This document shows, piece after piece, positions 1-8,876 of a stretch of 64,000 nucleotides of DNA. The position numbers and the translations under genes were made by a program. The stretch is from NCBI RefSeq assembly GCF_004803855.2, contig NZ_CP012552.1:1364001-1428000 (forward strand). Reading direction: 5' to 3'. Every line of letters starts with the position of its first letter. The first letter of the stretch is position 1. Source of the stretch: Campylobacter sp. RM16192 (GTDB lineage Bacteria; Campylobacterota; Campylobacteria; Campylobacterales; Campylobacteraceae). The notes beneath the pieces were generated by a model. That model did no database searches. It was not told the DNA's origin and was given only the letters and a program-made list of their open reading frames with translations.

Positions 1-36
1 ATTCTTCAAGCCTAGTTTTTCAATCTCATTTACCAT
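1..36 (-). CDS. pckA: PEP carboxykinase (ATP), N-terminal 12 codons only
   Basis: Only the start of this gene lies in the window. The reverse strand reads ATG then VNEIEKLGLKN and runs off the left edge. An AAAAGGAAA-like ribosome binding site lies just upstream of the ATG. The identity rests mainly on context: in Campylobacter pckA follows pycB, and PckA proteins there begin with a similar Lys-Leu-Gly segment. PckA interconverts oxaloacetate and PEP with ATP, which pairs with the adjacent pyruvate carboxylase subunit. Twelve residues alone cannot prove the call. Confidence 0.55.
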   Translation of the reverse strand, partial: MVNEIEKLGLKN

Positions 37-105
37 TGTTTTTCCTTTTTAAATTTTATCGTTGATTTTAGCTCAAATTTCTAGCAAAATATCAGCCAAA
101 ACCAC

Positions 106-1941
106 CTAAATCCTTGCCAAAATTTGTCCGTTCTTTATCGTTTGCCCAACCTCCACTTCGATTGAATTTACTACGCCGTCCTTTGGAGCTACTACCTCTA
201 TCTCCATTTTCATGGCCTCTAGGATAAACATCTTTTGACCCTTTGTCACCTTTTCACCGACTTTAACTAAAATTTTAAAGACATTTCCAGGTAGCGTGCT
301 TAACACCGCTTCGCCGCTGCCGTTTTCGTTTGTAGACTTTTTTCCCGTAGGTGAAATTTCAGGCGGCAAAAGCATAGCATCACTTGCAGGTTTTACACTC
401 TTAATCTCAACCGCTCCGCTTGCGCTATCGTAAATTTCAACCTCAAATTTCTTGCCGTTTACTACGACGTTATATTTTTCCTTTATTGGCTCTCTGCTCT
501 CTTTTGCGGTGCAAATTTGCTCGCCGGCAGTTTGCGAAATTTTACGCACATTTACCTTGCCTTCGCCTTTTAAGAATGCAATTCCCTTTTCTTTACAGGC
601 TGCTGCGATAAATATGTTTTCTTCGCTTACCTCAATACCCTCTTTTTCAAGAAGCTCTTTTGTGAATTTTACCGACTTTGTCTCGTCACGATCAGCTATG
701 TCTATGGCGTTTTCTTTAGTAGGCTTAAGTCCCAGCTGCTCGCTTGCAAGTTTTACAACCTCTTTATCAGGCTTTGATGGAGTCTTGCCGAAGTATCCAA
801 GCACCATTTTGCCGTATCCGTCGGCGATTTTCTTCCATTTGCCAAAGAGTACGTTATTAAAAGCTTGTTGAAAATAAAACTGGCTCACAGGAGTTACAGA
901 TGTGCCATAACCGCCCTTTTCTACGACTTCGCGCATAGCGTCGATCACATCAGGAAATTTATCTAAGATATTATTATCTCTCATCATTTGAGTATTTGCA
1001 GTTAGTGCGCCGCCCGGCATAGGAGAAAACGGTATCAGCGGGCTTACTTCGGTCGCTTCTGGCGGGATGAAGTAGTCTTTTAGGCACTCTTTTAGCACTC
1101 TTTCGTATTTTAGCACTCTCTCCACATCAAGTCCGCCAAGGTCAAATTCTTTACACTTTAAAGCGTGCAGCATAGTAAGTATATCAGGCTGGCTTGTGCC
1201 CCCACTTACAGGACTTGCAGCTAGATCTATACCGTCGGCTCCCGCTTCAAGCGCGGCTAGATAGCACGCCACGCTAACGCCTGCGGTTTCGTGAGTGTGA
1301 AGTCTGATGTGAGTTTTTTCCGGAAGTAGTTTGCGAGCCATTTTGATAGTTTCATAGACTTTTTGTGGGCTGCTTGTGCCGCTTGCATCTTTAAAGCAAA
1401 CGCTATGATAAGGAATGTCTGCGTCTAAAATTTCTCGTAAAATTCGCTCGTAAAACGCCACATCGTGAGCGCCCACGCATCTTGGAGGCAGATCCATCAT
1501 AGTTACTACAACTTCGTGCTTAAGTCCGTGATGAACTATCCTCTCGCCTGAGTATTTTAAATTTTCCACATCGTTAAGCGCGTCAAAATTTCTAATCGTA
1601 GTCGTGCCGTGCTTTTTAAAAAGTTTAGCGTGAAGATCGACAAGTTCGCGGCTTCCCGTATCAAGAGTTACGGTATTAACACCTCTGCTTAGAGTTTGCA
1701 GGTTTGCTTCAGGTCCTACGATTTCTCTAAATTTATCCATCATAGTAAAAGCGTCTTCATTCAGATAAAAATAAAGGCTCTGAAAGCGCGCTCCGCCGCC
1801 AAATTCAAAGTGTGTGATACCGGCTTCTTTCGCTGCGCTAACCGCAGGCAAAAAGTCATCCATAAGAACTCTTGCACCAAATACGGACTGAAATCCGTCC
1901 CTAAAGGTGGTATCCATAATATCTATAAACTTCTTTGGCAT
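106..1941 (-). CDS. pycB: Pyruvate carboxylase subunit B / oxaloacetate decarboxylase alpha-type
   Basis: This is a 611-residue biotin carboxyl-transferase subunit. The N-terminal HMGL-like TIM barrel (about residues 5-275) has the opening MDTTFRDGFQS and the metal-site segment LHTHETAGVS. A conserved PYC/OADA domain follows (about 295-495). The C-terminal biotinyl domain (about 540-611) carries EAMKME, with Lys578 as the biotin site. The domain order matches PycB of two-subunit pyruvate carboxylases and OadA. Campylobacter uses PycA plus PycB for anaplerotic oxaloacetate synthesis, with pycA elsewhere in the genome. No membrane oadB/G partner is nearby, which favours the carboxylase role. 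It lies 69 bases upstream of pckA on the same strand. Confidence 0.93.
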   Translation of the reverse strand: MPKKFIDIMDTTFRDGFQSVFGARVLMDDFLPAVSAAKEAGITHFEFGGGARFQSLYFYLNEDAFTMMDKFREIVGPEANLQTLSRGVNTVTLDTGSRELVDLHAKLFKKHGTTTIRNFDALNDVENLKYSGERIVHHGLKHEVVVTMMDLPPRCVGAHDVAFYERILREILDADIPYHSVCFKDASGTSSPQKVYETIKMARKLLPEKTHIRLHTHETAGVSVACYLAALEAGADGIDLAASPVSGGTSQPDILTMLHALKCKEFDLGGLDVERVLKYERVLKECLKDYFIPPEATEVSPLIPFSPMPGGALTANTQMMRDNNILDKFPDVIDAMREVVEKGGYGTSVTPVSQFYFQQAFNNVLFGKWKKIADGYGKMVLGYFGKTPSKPDKEVVKLASEQLGLKPTKENAIDIADRDETKSVKFTKELLEKEGIEVSEENIFIAAACKEKGIAFLKGEGKVNVRKISQTAGEQICTAKESREPIKEKYNVVVNGKKFEVEIYDSASGAVEIKSVKPASDAMLLPPEISPTGKKSTNENGSGEAVLSTLPGNVFKILVKVGEKVTKGQKMFILEAMKMEIEVVAPKDGVVNSIEVEVGQTIKNGQILARI

Positions 1942-2074
1942 AGGCTACCTTTTTCACTTTATAAATTTGGTCTTAAAATAGACTGGCAATATAAAAATAT
2001 ATCGCCGATAATTCTATCTTTATTTGCTTTAATTAAAAATTATAATCATACCCTCTTTATAAACTTTCGACCGA

Positions 2075-3496
2075 TTACTTGCTAGGCTTAGTTAGCTCAT
2101 ATGAAAATTCTATATTCTTACTCTCACTTGGATTTAGGTAAAATTTCCAGCTTATCTCGCCTTTTTTAGATATCTCACTCTCTTTTGGATTGTTTTTGGT
2201 GGATACGCTTACACTTTCGTGCGTAGGCACAGGAAGTCTATCTATCAAAGTTACGCTCCATGCGGAATTTGAATTATTTTTAACCTCGTAATTATAGCCT
2301 TCCAAAATTTTACTCTTTGCTCCAAAAAACGACTCTTTAGTAAAATTTGTATTTTTCTCTTTTTTCACATTTATTAGATCATTCTTACCAAAGTAGACAT
2401 GACTCTCACTATTTGGTTCAGCTTTAAAATTTAAAGCCTTGCCTATACTTACCCCATCTATTTTAAAAGTGGTAAGAGCATACTCTATGCTTTTTAAAGG
2501 AGTGAAATTTGCCTTTATATAAGCATTTGAGTCGGCATATCCATCTATAATGATCTCAAATTTTGCATCTAAATTCTGCTTGTCGTAAGTAAATACACTC
2601 TCCTCGTCCGACTTTAAGTTGACTTTTGAAATTTTCCATACATTAGCAAGGGTATTTTGCACATTTTGACTATCTACATCACTATTGTATGCGCGCTTAG
2701 CGCTTGACTCAAGAGGCATCATTCCACCCGCATCTTTCATCGTCTTATAAGAGACTTTTTCTGTTTCTGGTTTGCCCTCATACCAAGGATTAAATCTAGG
2801 AGGAGTCAAATTTGATGAGTAATAAAACGGATAAAGTACTATAGTTAGATTATTCATATCGATACTTAATGGATTTTTTACCACCAAATTTTGCTCTATA
2901 TATATTTTTGACTTTGTAGTATCTGCTAAAATTTTATTTTGTGTGTTGATGTTAAGTTTTACAGGATATGAAATTTTCACAAACTTTGGGTCACACTCAA
3001 AGTCAAGATCGGCCTTTTTAATTTTTTTTAGATTATAAGCATTTATCTTCTTATTTAGCTCTTTAATCTCCTCTTTTAGGGATGTTTGTTCGTTTAAATT
3101 TTGCAAAACCGCATCATAAAATTTATCGCTATCTGATTTTACATTCTCGACATTTGACACCTTGATAGGATTTGTAATAGTGATAAATTTAAATTTCTCA
3201 TCAAGCGCAACAAGCTTATTATTAAGCAAAGAAAGCTTTTTAACATCTGCCTCATACTGCTCGTAAATCTTATTTTTAATGAGTTCGGGCTCTTTTAAGA
3301 TAATGCTTCTTAGCTCGCACGAAGCAGAGATATCAACATCGTTTGCGTTGATATTTTCCGGTAAATTTACACTAAAAGAGCTTTTTTGATTTGTAAAATT
3401 TTGATGTAAGAAGCTTTGATTTTTATATACTTCAAGCAAGCTTTCATCAGCCATTGCGCAAATCATAAGCGCTGAGGTAAGAGCAATTTCTTTCAT
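2075..3496 (-). CDS. Secreted DUF4139-domain protein with coiled coil
   Basis: The 473-residue protein starts with a short signal peptide (MKEIALTSALMICAMA) and so should be periplasmic or surface exposed. Residues about 75-165 are rich in Lys, Glu and Leu and look like a long coiled-coil hairpin. The C-terminal half resembles the beta-rich DUF4139 domain: DRLPVPTHESVSVS matches its conserved IxDxxPVSxxxxIxV segment, and the end has the usual W-(10)-(K/N)-I-F-Y pattern. Function is unknown. Relatives are annotated as mucoidy inhibitor-like proteins, but that name should not be transferred. The start has a strong GGGGGT ribosome site and its own -10 at 3527-3532, so it is transcribed separately from the transporter operon above it. 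Confidence 0.72.
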   Translation of the reverse strand: MKEIALTSALMICAMADESLLEVYKNQSFLHQNFTNQKSSFSVNLPENINANDVDISASCELRSIILKEPELIKNKIYEQYEADVKKLSLLNNKLVALDEKFKFITITNPIKVSNVENVKSDSDKFYDAVLQNLNEQTSLKEEIKELNKKINAYNLKKIKKADLDFECDPKFVKISYPVKLNINTQNKILADTTKSKIYIEQNLVVKNPLSIDMNNLTIVLYPFYYSSNLTPPRFNPWYEGKPETEKVSYKTMKDAGGMMPLESSAKRAYNSDVDSQNVQNTLANVWKISKVNLKSDEESVFTYDKQNLDAKFEIIIDGYADSNAYIKANFTPLKSIEYALTTFKIDGVSIGKALNFKAEPNSESHVYFGKNDLINVKKEKNTNFTKESFFGAKSKILEGYNYEVKNNSNSAWSVTLIDRLPVPTHESVSVSTKNNPKESEISKKGEISWKFYLNPSESKNIEFSYELTKPSK

Positions 3497-3526
3497 ACCA
3501 ACCCCCTGTTTTAGAATTTGAGTTAA

Positions 3527-3532
3527 TTATAC
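3527..3532 (-). promoter_or_regulatory. -10 element for the DUF4139 gene
   Basis: The reverse strand reads TATAAT here, about 31 bases before the ATG at 3496. An AGGGGGT ribosome site lies between the two. Campylobacter sigma-70 promoters rely on the -10 box and lack a strong -35, so this is a reasonable but unproven promoter. Confidence 0.5.
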
Positions 3533-3589
3533 TCTTAAAGGATTAATATTTGAATTTAAAAACTCTTTCTAAACAATCTTTTGCATAAT

Positions 3590-4912
3590 TTATAAAAGTA
3601 TGACCACAAATGCCACCAAAACCAAAATCTGCAAAATTATAAACGGTATAACCCCCCTATAAATATCTGTAGTTTTTATAGACGATGGCGCCACTCCCTT
3701 TAGATAAAACAGGCTAAAACCAAAAGGCGGAGTCAAAAACGAAGTCTGTAAATTCATAGCCACAATAATGGCAAAATATAGAGGATTGATACCCAAATTT
3801 GCAACTATCGGCACTAAAATAGGCAAAACTATATATGATATCTCAACGAAATCTATAAAAAATCCAAGAGCAAAAATTACAATCATGGTTAATAGTATAA
3901 AACCCCATTTTTCACCGGGTAAATTTGACATTACCTCTTCTACTATCTCATCTCCTCCCGTATAGCTAAAAACCATTGAAAAAGCAGTTGCGCCGACAAG
4001 GATAGTAAATACTATGGCCGTGGTTTTTACAGTCTCTTCAAGGGTTTCTTTTAGCATTTTAAATGAAAATGTCTTATAAAATATGGATAAAACTAGAGCT
4101 CCTACGCAACCAAATGCAGAGCTCTCAGTAGGTGTGGCAATACCGTTAAATATAGAACCCAAAACAAGCAATACAAGCACAAGAGGAGGCAAGATAGCCT
4201 TGAGAGCATTAAAAATTTGTTTGCTCTTTGGAATTTCGCTTTCTGTGACAACAGACGGAGCGTAATCTTTATGTAGATAAGAAACAACAAGAATATATAC
4301 TATATATACACCAACAAGAGTTAGTCCTGGAGCTACGGCACCCTTAAATAGATCGCCCACAGGCACGGAAAACACATCGCCTAAAATTATAAGCACTATA
4401 GACGGAGGAATGATTTGCCCAAGAGTTCCTGATGCGCATATGGTTCCACAGGCTAAAGATTTATTGTATTTATATTTAAGCATTACAGGAAGGCTCATAA
4501 CACCCATTGCGACGACACTTGCGCCAACAACTCCTGTTGAAGCCGCAAGCAAAGCTCCTACTAAAACAGTGCTTATAGCCACACCACCGCGAATTTCACC
4601 AAACAAAAACGCCATTGATTCAAGCAAACGCTCAGCAAGCTTTGTCTTTTGTAAAACAATACCCATAAACACAAATAGTGGAACGGCGATGAGAATTTTA
4701 TTCTCCATGATTGAGAAAATTCTATATGGCATAAAAGCAAACATCTCTTTAAAAACTTCAAGTCCGCCAATAAAGCCGCCACCATCTCCAAAGCTCTCAA
4801 CCATGCCACCAATAAGACCAAAAAGAACCGCAACAGCTCCAAATGTAAAAGCGACAGAAAAGCCTATACCAAGCATCAAAAGAGCGGCTATAAACATAAC
4901 TATACCGGTCAT
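3590..4912 (-). CDS. dctM: TRAP transporter large permease DctM/TakM type
   Basis: The 440-residue protein is almost entirely hydrophobic, with about 12 membrane segments, the size expected of the DctM (DedA-like) ion-coupled permease of TRAP transporters. Segments such as GALLAASTGVVGASVVAMG, GTLGQIIPPSIVLIILGD and NLQTSFLTPPFGFSLFYL are typical of the family. The protein would drive sodium- or proton-coupled uptake of an organic acid delivered by a periplasmic binding protein. It starts one base after the dctQ stop, so the two are translated together. No dctP gene lies in this operon. The only dctP-like gene in the window is at 29489-30547. Confidence 0.92.
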   Translation of the reverse strand: MTGIVMFIAALLMLGIGFSVAFTFGAVAVLFGLIGGMVESFGDGGGFIGGLEVFKEMFAFMPYRIFSIMENKILIAVPLFVFMGIVLQKTKLAERLLESMAFLFGEIRGGVAISTVLVGALLAASTGVVGASVVAMGVMSLPVMLKYKYNKSLACGTICASGTLGQIIPPSIVLIILGDVFSVPVGDLFKGAVAPGLTLVGVYIVYILVVSYLHKDYAPSVVTESEIPKSKQIFNALKAILPPLVLVLLVLGSIFNGIATPTESSAFGCVGALVLSIFYKTFSFKMLKETLEETVKTTAIVFTILVGATAFSMVFSYTGGDEIVEEVMSNLPGEKWGFILLTMIVIFALGFFIDFVEISYIVLPILVPIVANLGINPLYFAIIVAMNLQTSFLTPPFGFSLFYLKGVAPSSIKTTDIYRGVIPFIILQILVLVAFVVILL

Positions 4913-4913
4913 T

Positions 4914-5450
4914 TTACCCTCTTTTCTTAGCTGCTATATATAAATTTAGATGTTTTATAAAATATCCTATACTAAAAAATATCAAAAGATAGAATGATAA
5001 AGGAATAAACGCCTTAATAATCCATCTATAAGGAAGCCCACCGGGATCGCTACTTCCTTCACCGGATTCATAAGCCTCTAATACATAATCAAACGAAAGC
5101 CAAGAAACCAAAAGCGCAATAGGAAGTATAAAAAATATAACACCTAGCATATTGATTAAGGCCTTTGTTTTAGGACTAAATCCCTCATAAAAAACATCAA
5201 CTCTTACATGCACATCTTCTTTTAGAGCATAGCTCATGCCAAGCATGATAATAATCGCAAAAAAGTGCCACTCAAGCTCTTGAAGTCCAACATTTCCGTA
5301 TTTAAAAAAATATCTTGCAACGACATTAAAAAACACATCAACTATCATTAATAGCATAACAAACATACAAATATACCCGATGATATTAGCTAATTTATTA
5401 AAAAACATCTCCGCTTTTAAAAGTTTTTCTTCCACAACCCTACCCCACAA
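4914..5450 (-). CDS. dctQ: TRAP transporter small permease DctQ
   Basis: The 178-residue protein has four predicted membrane helices and the DctQ pattern ARYFFKYGNVGLQELEWHFF followed by a conserved charged region (EDVHVRVDVFYE). DctQ pairs with DctM to form the membrane part of a TRAP transporter. Its start overlaps the end of the upstream NSS symporter gene by 11 bases, and dctM follows directly. This ties all four transporter genes into one transcript. Confidence 0.9.
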   Translation of the reverse strand: MWGRVVEEKLLKAEMFFNKLANIIGYICMFVMLLMIVDVFFNVVARYFFKYGNVGLQELEWHFFAIIIMLGMSYALKEDVHVRVDVFYEGFSPKTKALINMLGVIFFILPIALLVSWLSFDYVLEAYESGEGSSDPGGLPYRWIIKAFIPLSFYLLIFFSIGYFIKHLNLYIAAKKRG

Positions 5451-6774
5451 TCTGCTTAATCATAATCGCCACAACACAACTTGGCGCAACAAATCTAAGT
5501 AAAAAATACCAAATTTCAAAAATCACAGCTCCCATATATGGTACAAATAGCGCACTCAAGCTCTCTTTTTTCATAAAAAATCCAACAAAAATCGCTATAA
5601 CTATACCTCCAAGTGGCAGCATAATATTTGAGCTTATATAGTCTAATATATCAAAAAACCCTTTGCCAAAGAAAGTTAGATGATCTTTAAAATTTTCTAT
5701 ATTTGATAAAGCACAAAGAACTCCTAAAATATATACGCTCACCCCCACTATAAAAATGGCTTTAGAACGAGAAATTTTAAACTCTTTTGTTATATAAAAT
5801 ATCAAAGGCTCCACCATAGAGATAGCAGATGTAAGTCCCGCAAAAACAAGGGCTGTAAAAAACGCAAAGCTTAGTAAATTTCCTATAGCCCCAAGTTTAG
5901 CAAAAAGCGTAGGAAGCGAGATAAAAGCAAGTCCAACACCTTGACTTGGCTGCTCGTTAAACTCAAATACAAATGTAAATACGATAAGTCCTATAACAAC
6001 GCTAAATACGATGTTTAGAATAACTACATATAGAGATGATGTAAACAAATTTGTCTTATCATCAAGACTGGTTGAATAGGTAATTATCGCGCCAATTCCC
6101 ACGCACATTGTAAAAAATGCAAGTCCAAGCGCCATAAATACGGCTTCACCAGTAATCTTTGAAAAATCAGGTACTAATAAAAATTTAGCAGCTTCGCCAA
6201 ATCCGCTCATCTGCATTGAGTAAATTAGCATCAATATTAAAAGAATAGAAAAGGCAGGTAACAACCATAAATTTATACGCTCTATCCCTCTTTTTACACC
6301 CTTTGCAAGGATTATAAAATATGCAAAAAGCGCTATAGTAAAATATAAAATTTGACCTACAATATCGCTTGATATAAATTTAGTAAAATTTTGAGCTGAG
6401 TCACTTATCTGAGAAGGCAAAGAACCTAAAGACAAAACGGCATATCTCATAACCCAACCTATAATGAGTGTATAAAACGAAGCTATAAATACACCAGTTA
6501 TCATCATTATTCCGGCAAATCCCCAAAATTTGGAATTTGACGGAGCCAAATTTTTAAATGCATTTACTGGATCCGAATTTGAAATTTTACCCATAACCAT
6601 CTCTGCAAAAAATATGCTAAGCCCCACTATAACGGCAAAAACAAGATACAAAAGCACAAAAGCGGAGCCTCCGTTGCTTCCTACCATATACGGAAATTTC
6701 CAAGCATTACCAAGCCCTATAGCAGCACCTACTATAGATAGGATAAAACCTATTTTAGAAAATTTATCACTCAT
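5440..6774 (-). CDS. Sodium-dependent amino acid symporter, NSS/SNF family (copy 1)
   Basis: The 444-residue protein belongs to the neurotransmitter:sodium symporter family (LeuT fold). Transmembrane helix 1 holds the signature GAAIGLGNAWKFP (residues 16-28), the broken helix that forms the sodium and substrate sites; Asn23 corresponds to a LeuT sodium ligand. NGGSAFVLLY follows. The length fits the 11-helix prokaryotic form. It is a paralogue of the next gene upstream, separated by one base, and corresponds in position to the paired symporters beside pycB and atpE in C. jejuni. The substrate is probably an amino acid but cannot be read from the sequence. Confidence 0.92.
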   Translation of the reverse strand: MSDKFSKIGFILSIVGAAIGLGNAWKFPYMVGSNGGSAFVLLYLVFAVIVGLSIFFAEMVMGKISNSDPVNAFKNLAPSNSKFWGFAGIMMITGVFIASFYTLIIGWVMRYAVLSLGSLPSQISDSAQNFTKFISSDIVGQILYFTIALFAYFIILAKGVKRGIERINLWLLPAFSILLILMLIYSMQMSGFGEAAKFLLVPDFSKITGEAVFMALGLAFFTMCVGIGAIITYSTSLDDKTNLFTSSLYVVILNIVFSVVIGLIVFTFVFEFNEQPSQGVGLAFISLPTLFAKLGAIGNLLSFAFFTALVFAGLTSAISMVEPLIFYITKEFKISRSKAIFIVGVSVYILGVLCALSNIENFKDHLTFFGKGFFDILDYISSNIMLPLGGIVIAIFVGFFMKKESLSALFVPYMGAVIFEIWYFLLRFVAPSCVVAIMIKQIVG

Positions 6775-6775
6775 T

Positions 6776-8110
6776 TTATTTTAGAATTTGATATATCATA
6801 ATGGCCAAAACAGCAACAGGTATTACAAATCGTAGCAAGAAATACCATATCTCAAACATGGTTTTATTCATAAAACCGCTAAATAATATGTATATACCCT
6901 CTTTTTTGAGCACAAAACCCACAAATATACTAAATGTAATTGCACCTACTGGCATTATAAGATTTGAAGTTAAATAATCTAATATATCAAAAAATGGTTT
7001 TCCAAGCAGCTTAAATGATGTCGGCTCATAAAATGAAAGTATGCAAATAATTCCTAAGCTATATACAAAGATGGCTATATATACCAAGGCTCTTTTACGA
7101 GAAATTTTAAGCTTATTTATAAGATAAAATGTAAAAGGTTCTATCATAGAAACCGCACTTGTAATACCAGCAAAAAGAAGCGATGTAAAAAATGCTACAG
7201 CAAGAACATTGCCTACAACTCCAAGTTTAGCAAAAAGTGTGGCAAGAGAGACAAATATTAGCCCTGGTCCTCCTTGAGTAGTATCACCGCTATATGCAAA
7301 AACAAAGGTAAATACTATAAGCCCCATCATGATACCGACTAAGATGTTAATAAATATGATAGATAGGGTTGATTTGACCAAATTTGCTCCATCTGGCAAG
7401 CTAGCAGCATATGTAGGCACAGTACAAACACCCATAGAAAGTGAGAAAAATGCAAGTCCTAATGCCTGAAGAACAATATCTGGAGTGATTTTACTAAAAT
7501 CTGGCACAAATAAAAACTCAGCAGCCTTAAAAAATCCATCGCCCATAGTAAGAGAGTAGGCAAGCATGATTAAAAGCAAAATAAAAAGCGATGGCATCAT
7601 CCATACATTTAGCTTCTCTATGCCGCTTTTTATACCTTTTGAGACTACATAAAATACGATAAAAAATACTATGCTAAAGCACATGGCCGAGCTTACAAAA
7701 TCATTAGTTATAAGATTTCCAAATGCCGCACCAGCCTCATCGGTAGTAGATGGAAGACTTGAAAAGCTCAAAAATATATATTTTAATATCCATCCTATGA
7801 CAAGTAGATAAAAAGAAGCTATAAGCACTCCTCCTATCATAAAAAATCCTGCCATAGACCACTGTTTTTTATATTTAGGAGCAAGTTTTTCAAAAGAGTG
7901 CACAGGATCTGTTTCTCCAAGCTTTCCTATGCTAAGTTCCGCTAAAAATGCGACAAAGGCTATACCAAAAGTCAAAACTAGATAAAGGACTATAAAGGCT
8001 GAACCGCCGTTATTGCCAACCATTGTAGGAAATTTCCAAGCATTTCCAAGACCTACGGCAGATCCTGCCATCGCTAATACAAAGCCTATTTTTGAGAATT
8101 TATCTTGCAC
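6776..8110 (-). CDS. Sodium-dependent amino acid symporter, NSS/SNF family (copy 2)
   Basis: This is the second of two tandem 444-residue NSS symporters and the first gene of the transporter operon. It carries GSAVGLGNAWKFPTMVGNNG in helix 1 and about 11 membrane helices. The two copies share length, helix pattern and the conserved end (MFEIWYFLLRFV here), but their middle regions differ. They are diverged duplicates, not a recent duplication. They might be separate transporters or a two-protein unit. The operon continues into the other NSS gene, dctQ and dctM. Substrate unknown. Confidence 0.92.
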   Translation of the reverse strand: MQDKFSKIGFVLAMAGSAVGLGNAWKFPTMVGNNGGSAFIVLYLVLTFGIAFVAFLAELSIGKLGETDPVHSFEKLAPKYKKQWSMAGFFMIGGVLIASFYLLVIGWILKYIFLSFSSLPSTTDEAGAAFGNLITNDFVSSAMCFSIVFFIVFYVVSKGIKSGIEKLNVWMMPSLFILLLIMLAYSLTMGDGFFKAAEFLFVPDFSKITPDIVLQALGLAFFSLSMGVCTVPTYAASLPDGANLVKSTLSIIFINILVGIMMGLIVFTFVFAYSGDTTQGGPGLIFVSLATLFAKLGVVGNVLAVAFFTSLLFAGITSAVSMIEPFTFYLINKLKISRKRALVYIAIFVYSLGIICILSFYEPTSFKLLGKPFFDILDYLTSNLIMPVGAITFSIFVGFVLKKEGIYILFSGFMNKTMFEIWYFLLRFVIPVAVLAIMIYQILK

Positions 8111-8291
8111 GGATTAACCTTGAGATTCATAAAATTTGGATTTTACATTATCATAAAAAAACTTTTAATTTTTTAAATTTGATTAATAGAATAGTAAAAA
8201 ACGAAACAATATAAAAATATTTTGTAAATTTGTAACACTTTCATTATATTTCCTATTTTTTAAATTTTTAAGTAATTCAAAGCTAATTTTA

Positions 8292-8297
8292 TATAAA
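8292..8297 (+). promoter_or_regulatory. Probable -10 element for atpE
   Basis: TATAAA within TTATATAAAATACGAG lies about 70 bases before the atpE ATG, with AT-rich DNA upstream and no clear -35, as is usual in Campylobacter. A strong AAGGAG ribosome site is at 8355-8360. Confidence 0.4.
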
Positions 8298-8365
8298 ATA
8301 CGAGTTCAAAAAGTTTCAAAGTAGGGGATAAATCCGAAATGACTTTAAATTTCTAAGGAGAATTC

Positions 8366-8668
8366 ATGAAAAAGTTTCTTTTTCTAATGGCAGCATTTGC
8401 TTCTTTCGCATTTGCAGCAGATGGTGGCGAAATGCTAAAATCTTACACAGTTCTTGCTGCGGCTATAGTTCTAGGTATAGCAGCTTTTGGTGGCGCTATA
8501 GCTATGGGAAATACAGCTTCTGCAACAATTACAGGAACAGCTAGAAACCCTAGCATCGGAAGCAAACTTATGACAACTATGTTCGTTGCTCTTGCGATGA
8601 TCGAAGCACAAGTTATCTATGCTCTTGTTATTTGTTTGATCCTTCTTTACGCAAACCCAATGTTATAA
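8366..8668 (+). CDS. atpE: F1Fo ATP synthase subunit c
   Basis: The 100-residue proteolipid forms the rotating c-ring of the ATP synthase. Two hydrophobic helices flank the polar loop ARNPSIG (Arg60-Asn61-Pro62). The ion-carrying carboxylate is Glu80 in AMIEAQVIYAL. The first 18 residues (MKKFLFLMAAFASFAFA, then A) look like a cleavable signal peptide, longer than the classical 79-residue E. coli subunit. The gene stands apart from the other atp genes, as in C. jejuni. A hairpin terminator follows at 8673-8692. Confidence 0.97.
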   Translation: MKKFLFLMAAFASFAFAADGGEMLKSYTVLAAAIVLGIAAFGGAIAMGNTASATITGTARNPSIGSKLMTTMFVALAMIEAQVIYALVICLILLYANPML

Positions 8669-8672
8669 TAAC

Positions 8673-8692
8673 TCAGCCCGATTACGGGCTGA
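8673..8692 (+). terminator. Intrinsic terminator after atpE
   Basis: TCAGCCCG and CGGGCTGA form a perfect 8-bp stem with an ATTA loop just past the atpE stop, followed by a pyrimidine-rich tract. It separates atpE from the tRNA gene. Confidence 0.75.
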
Positions 8693-8716
8693 CTCTTCTC
8701 TAATTTTACTTCTGTT

Positions 8717-8801
8717 GCGATCATGGTGGAATTGGTAGACACGCTATCTTGAGGGGGTAGTGCCAGTAGGTGTGCGAGTTCAAATCTCGCTGATCGCACC
8801 A
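8717..8801 (+). tRNA. tRNA-Leu (anticodon GAG)
   Basis: The acceptor stem GCGATCA pairs with TGATCGC, followed by ACCA, so CCA is encoded. The D-loop region (GGTGGAATTGGTAGACACG), the anticodon arm CTATC-TTGAGGG-GGTAG and the T-arm GCGAG-TTCAAAT-CTCGC are all visible. A long variable arm lies between, as expected of a class II tRNA. Anticodon GAG reads CTC and CTT. Confidence 0.97.
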
Positions 8802-8844
8802 TTTAAAACTTATTAAAATTGATAAATATAGAATAGAAATTTAT

Positions 8845-8875
8845 AGTATAAAGGAGCAAATTGCCCCTTTATACT
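8845..8875. terminator. Bidirectional terminator between tRNA-Leu and the usp gene
   Basis: AGTATAAAGG and CCTTTATACT pair, with an inner GCAA/TTGC match and one mismatch. The hairpin lies between two convergent genes and is flanked by A/T tracts on both sides. Confidence 0.6.
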
Positions 8876-8876
8876 C

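Noticed and set aside
4410-4943. 177-codon open frame antisense to dctM
   Set aside because: Long antisense frames arise by codon bias over hydrophobic genes; the product is a Pro/Thr/Lys-rich string with no recognisable domain.
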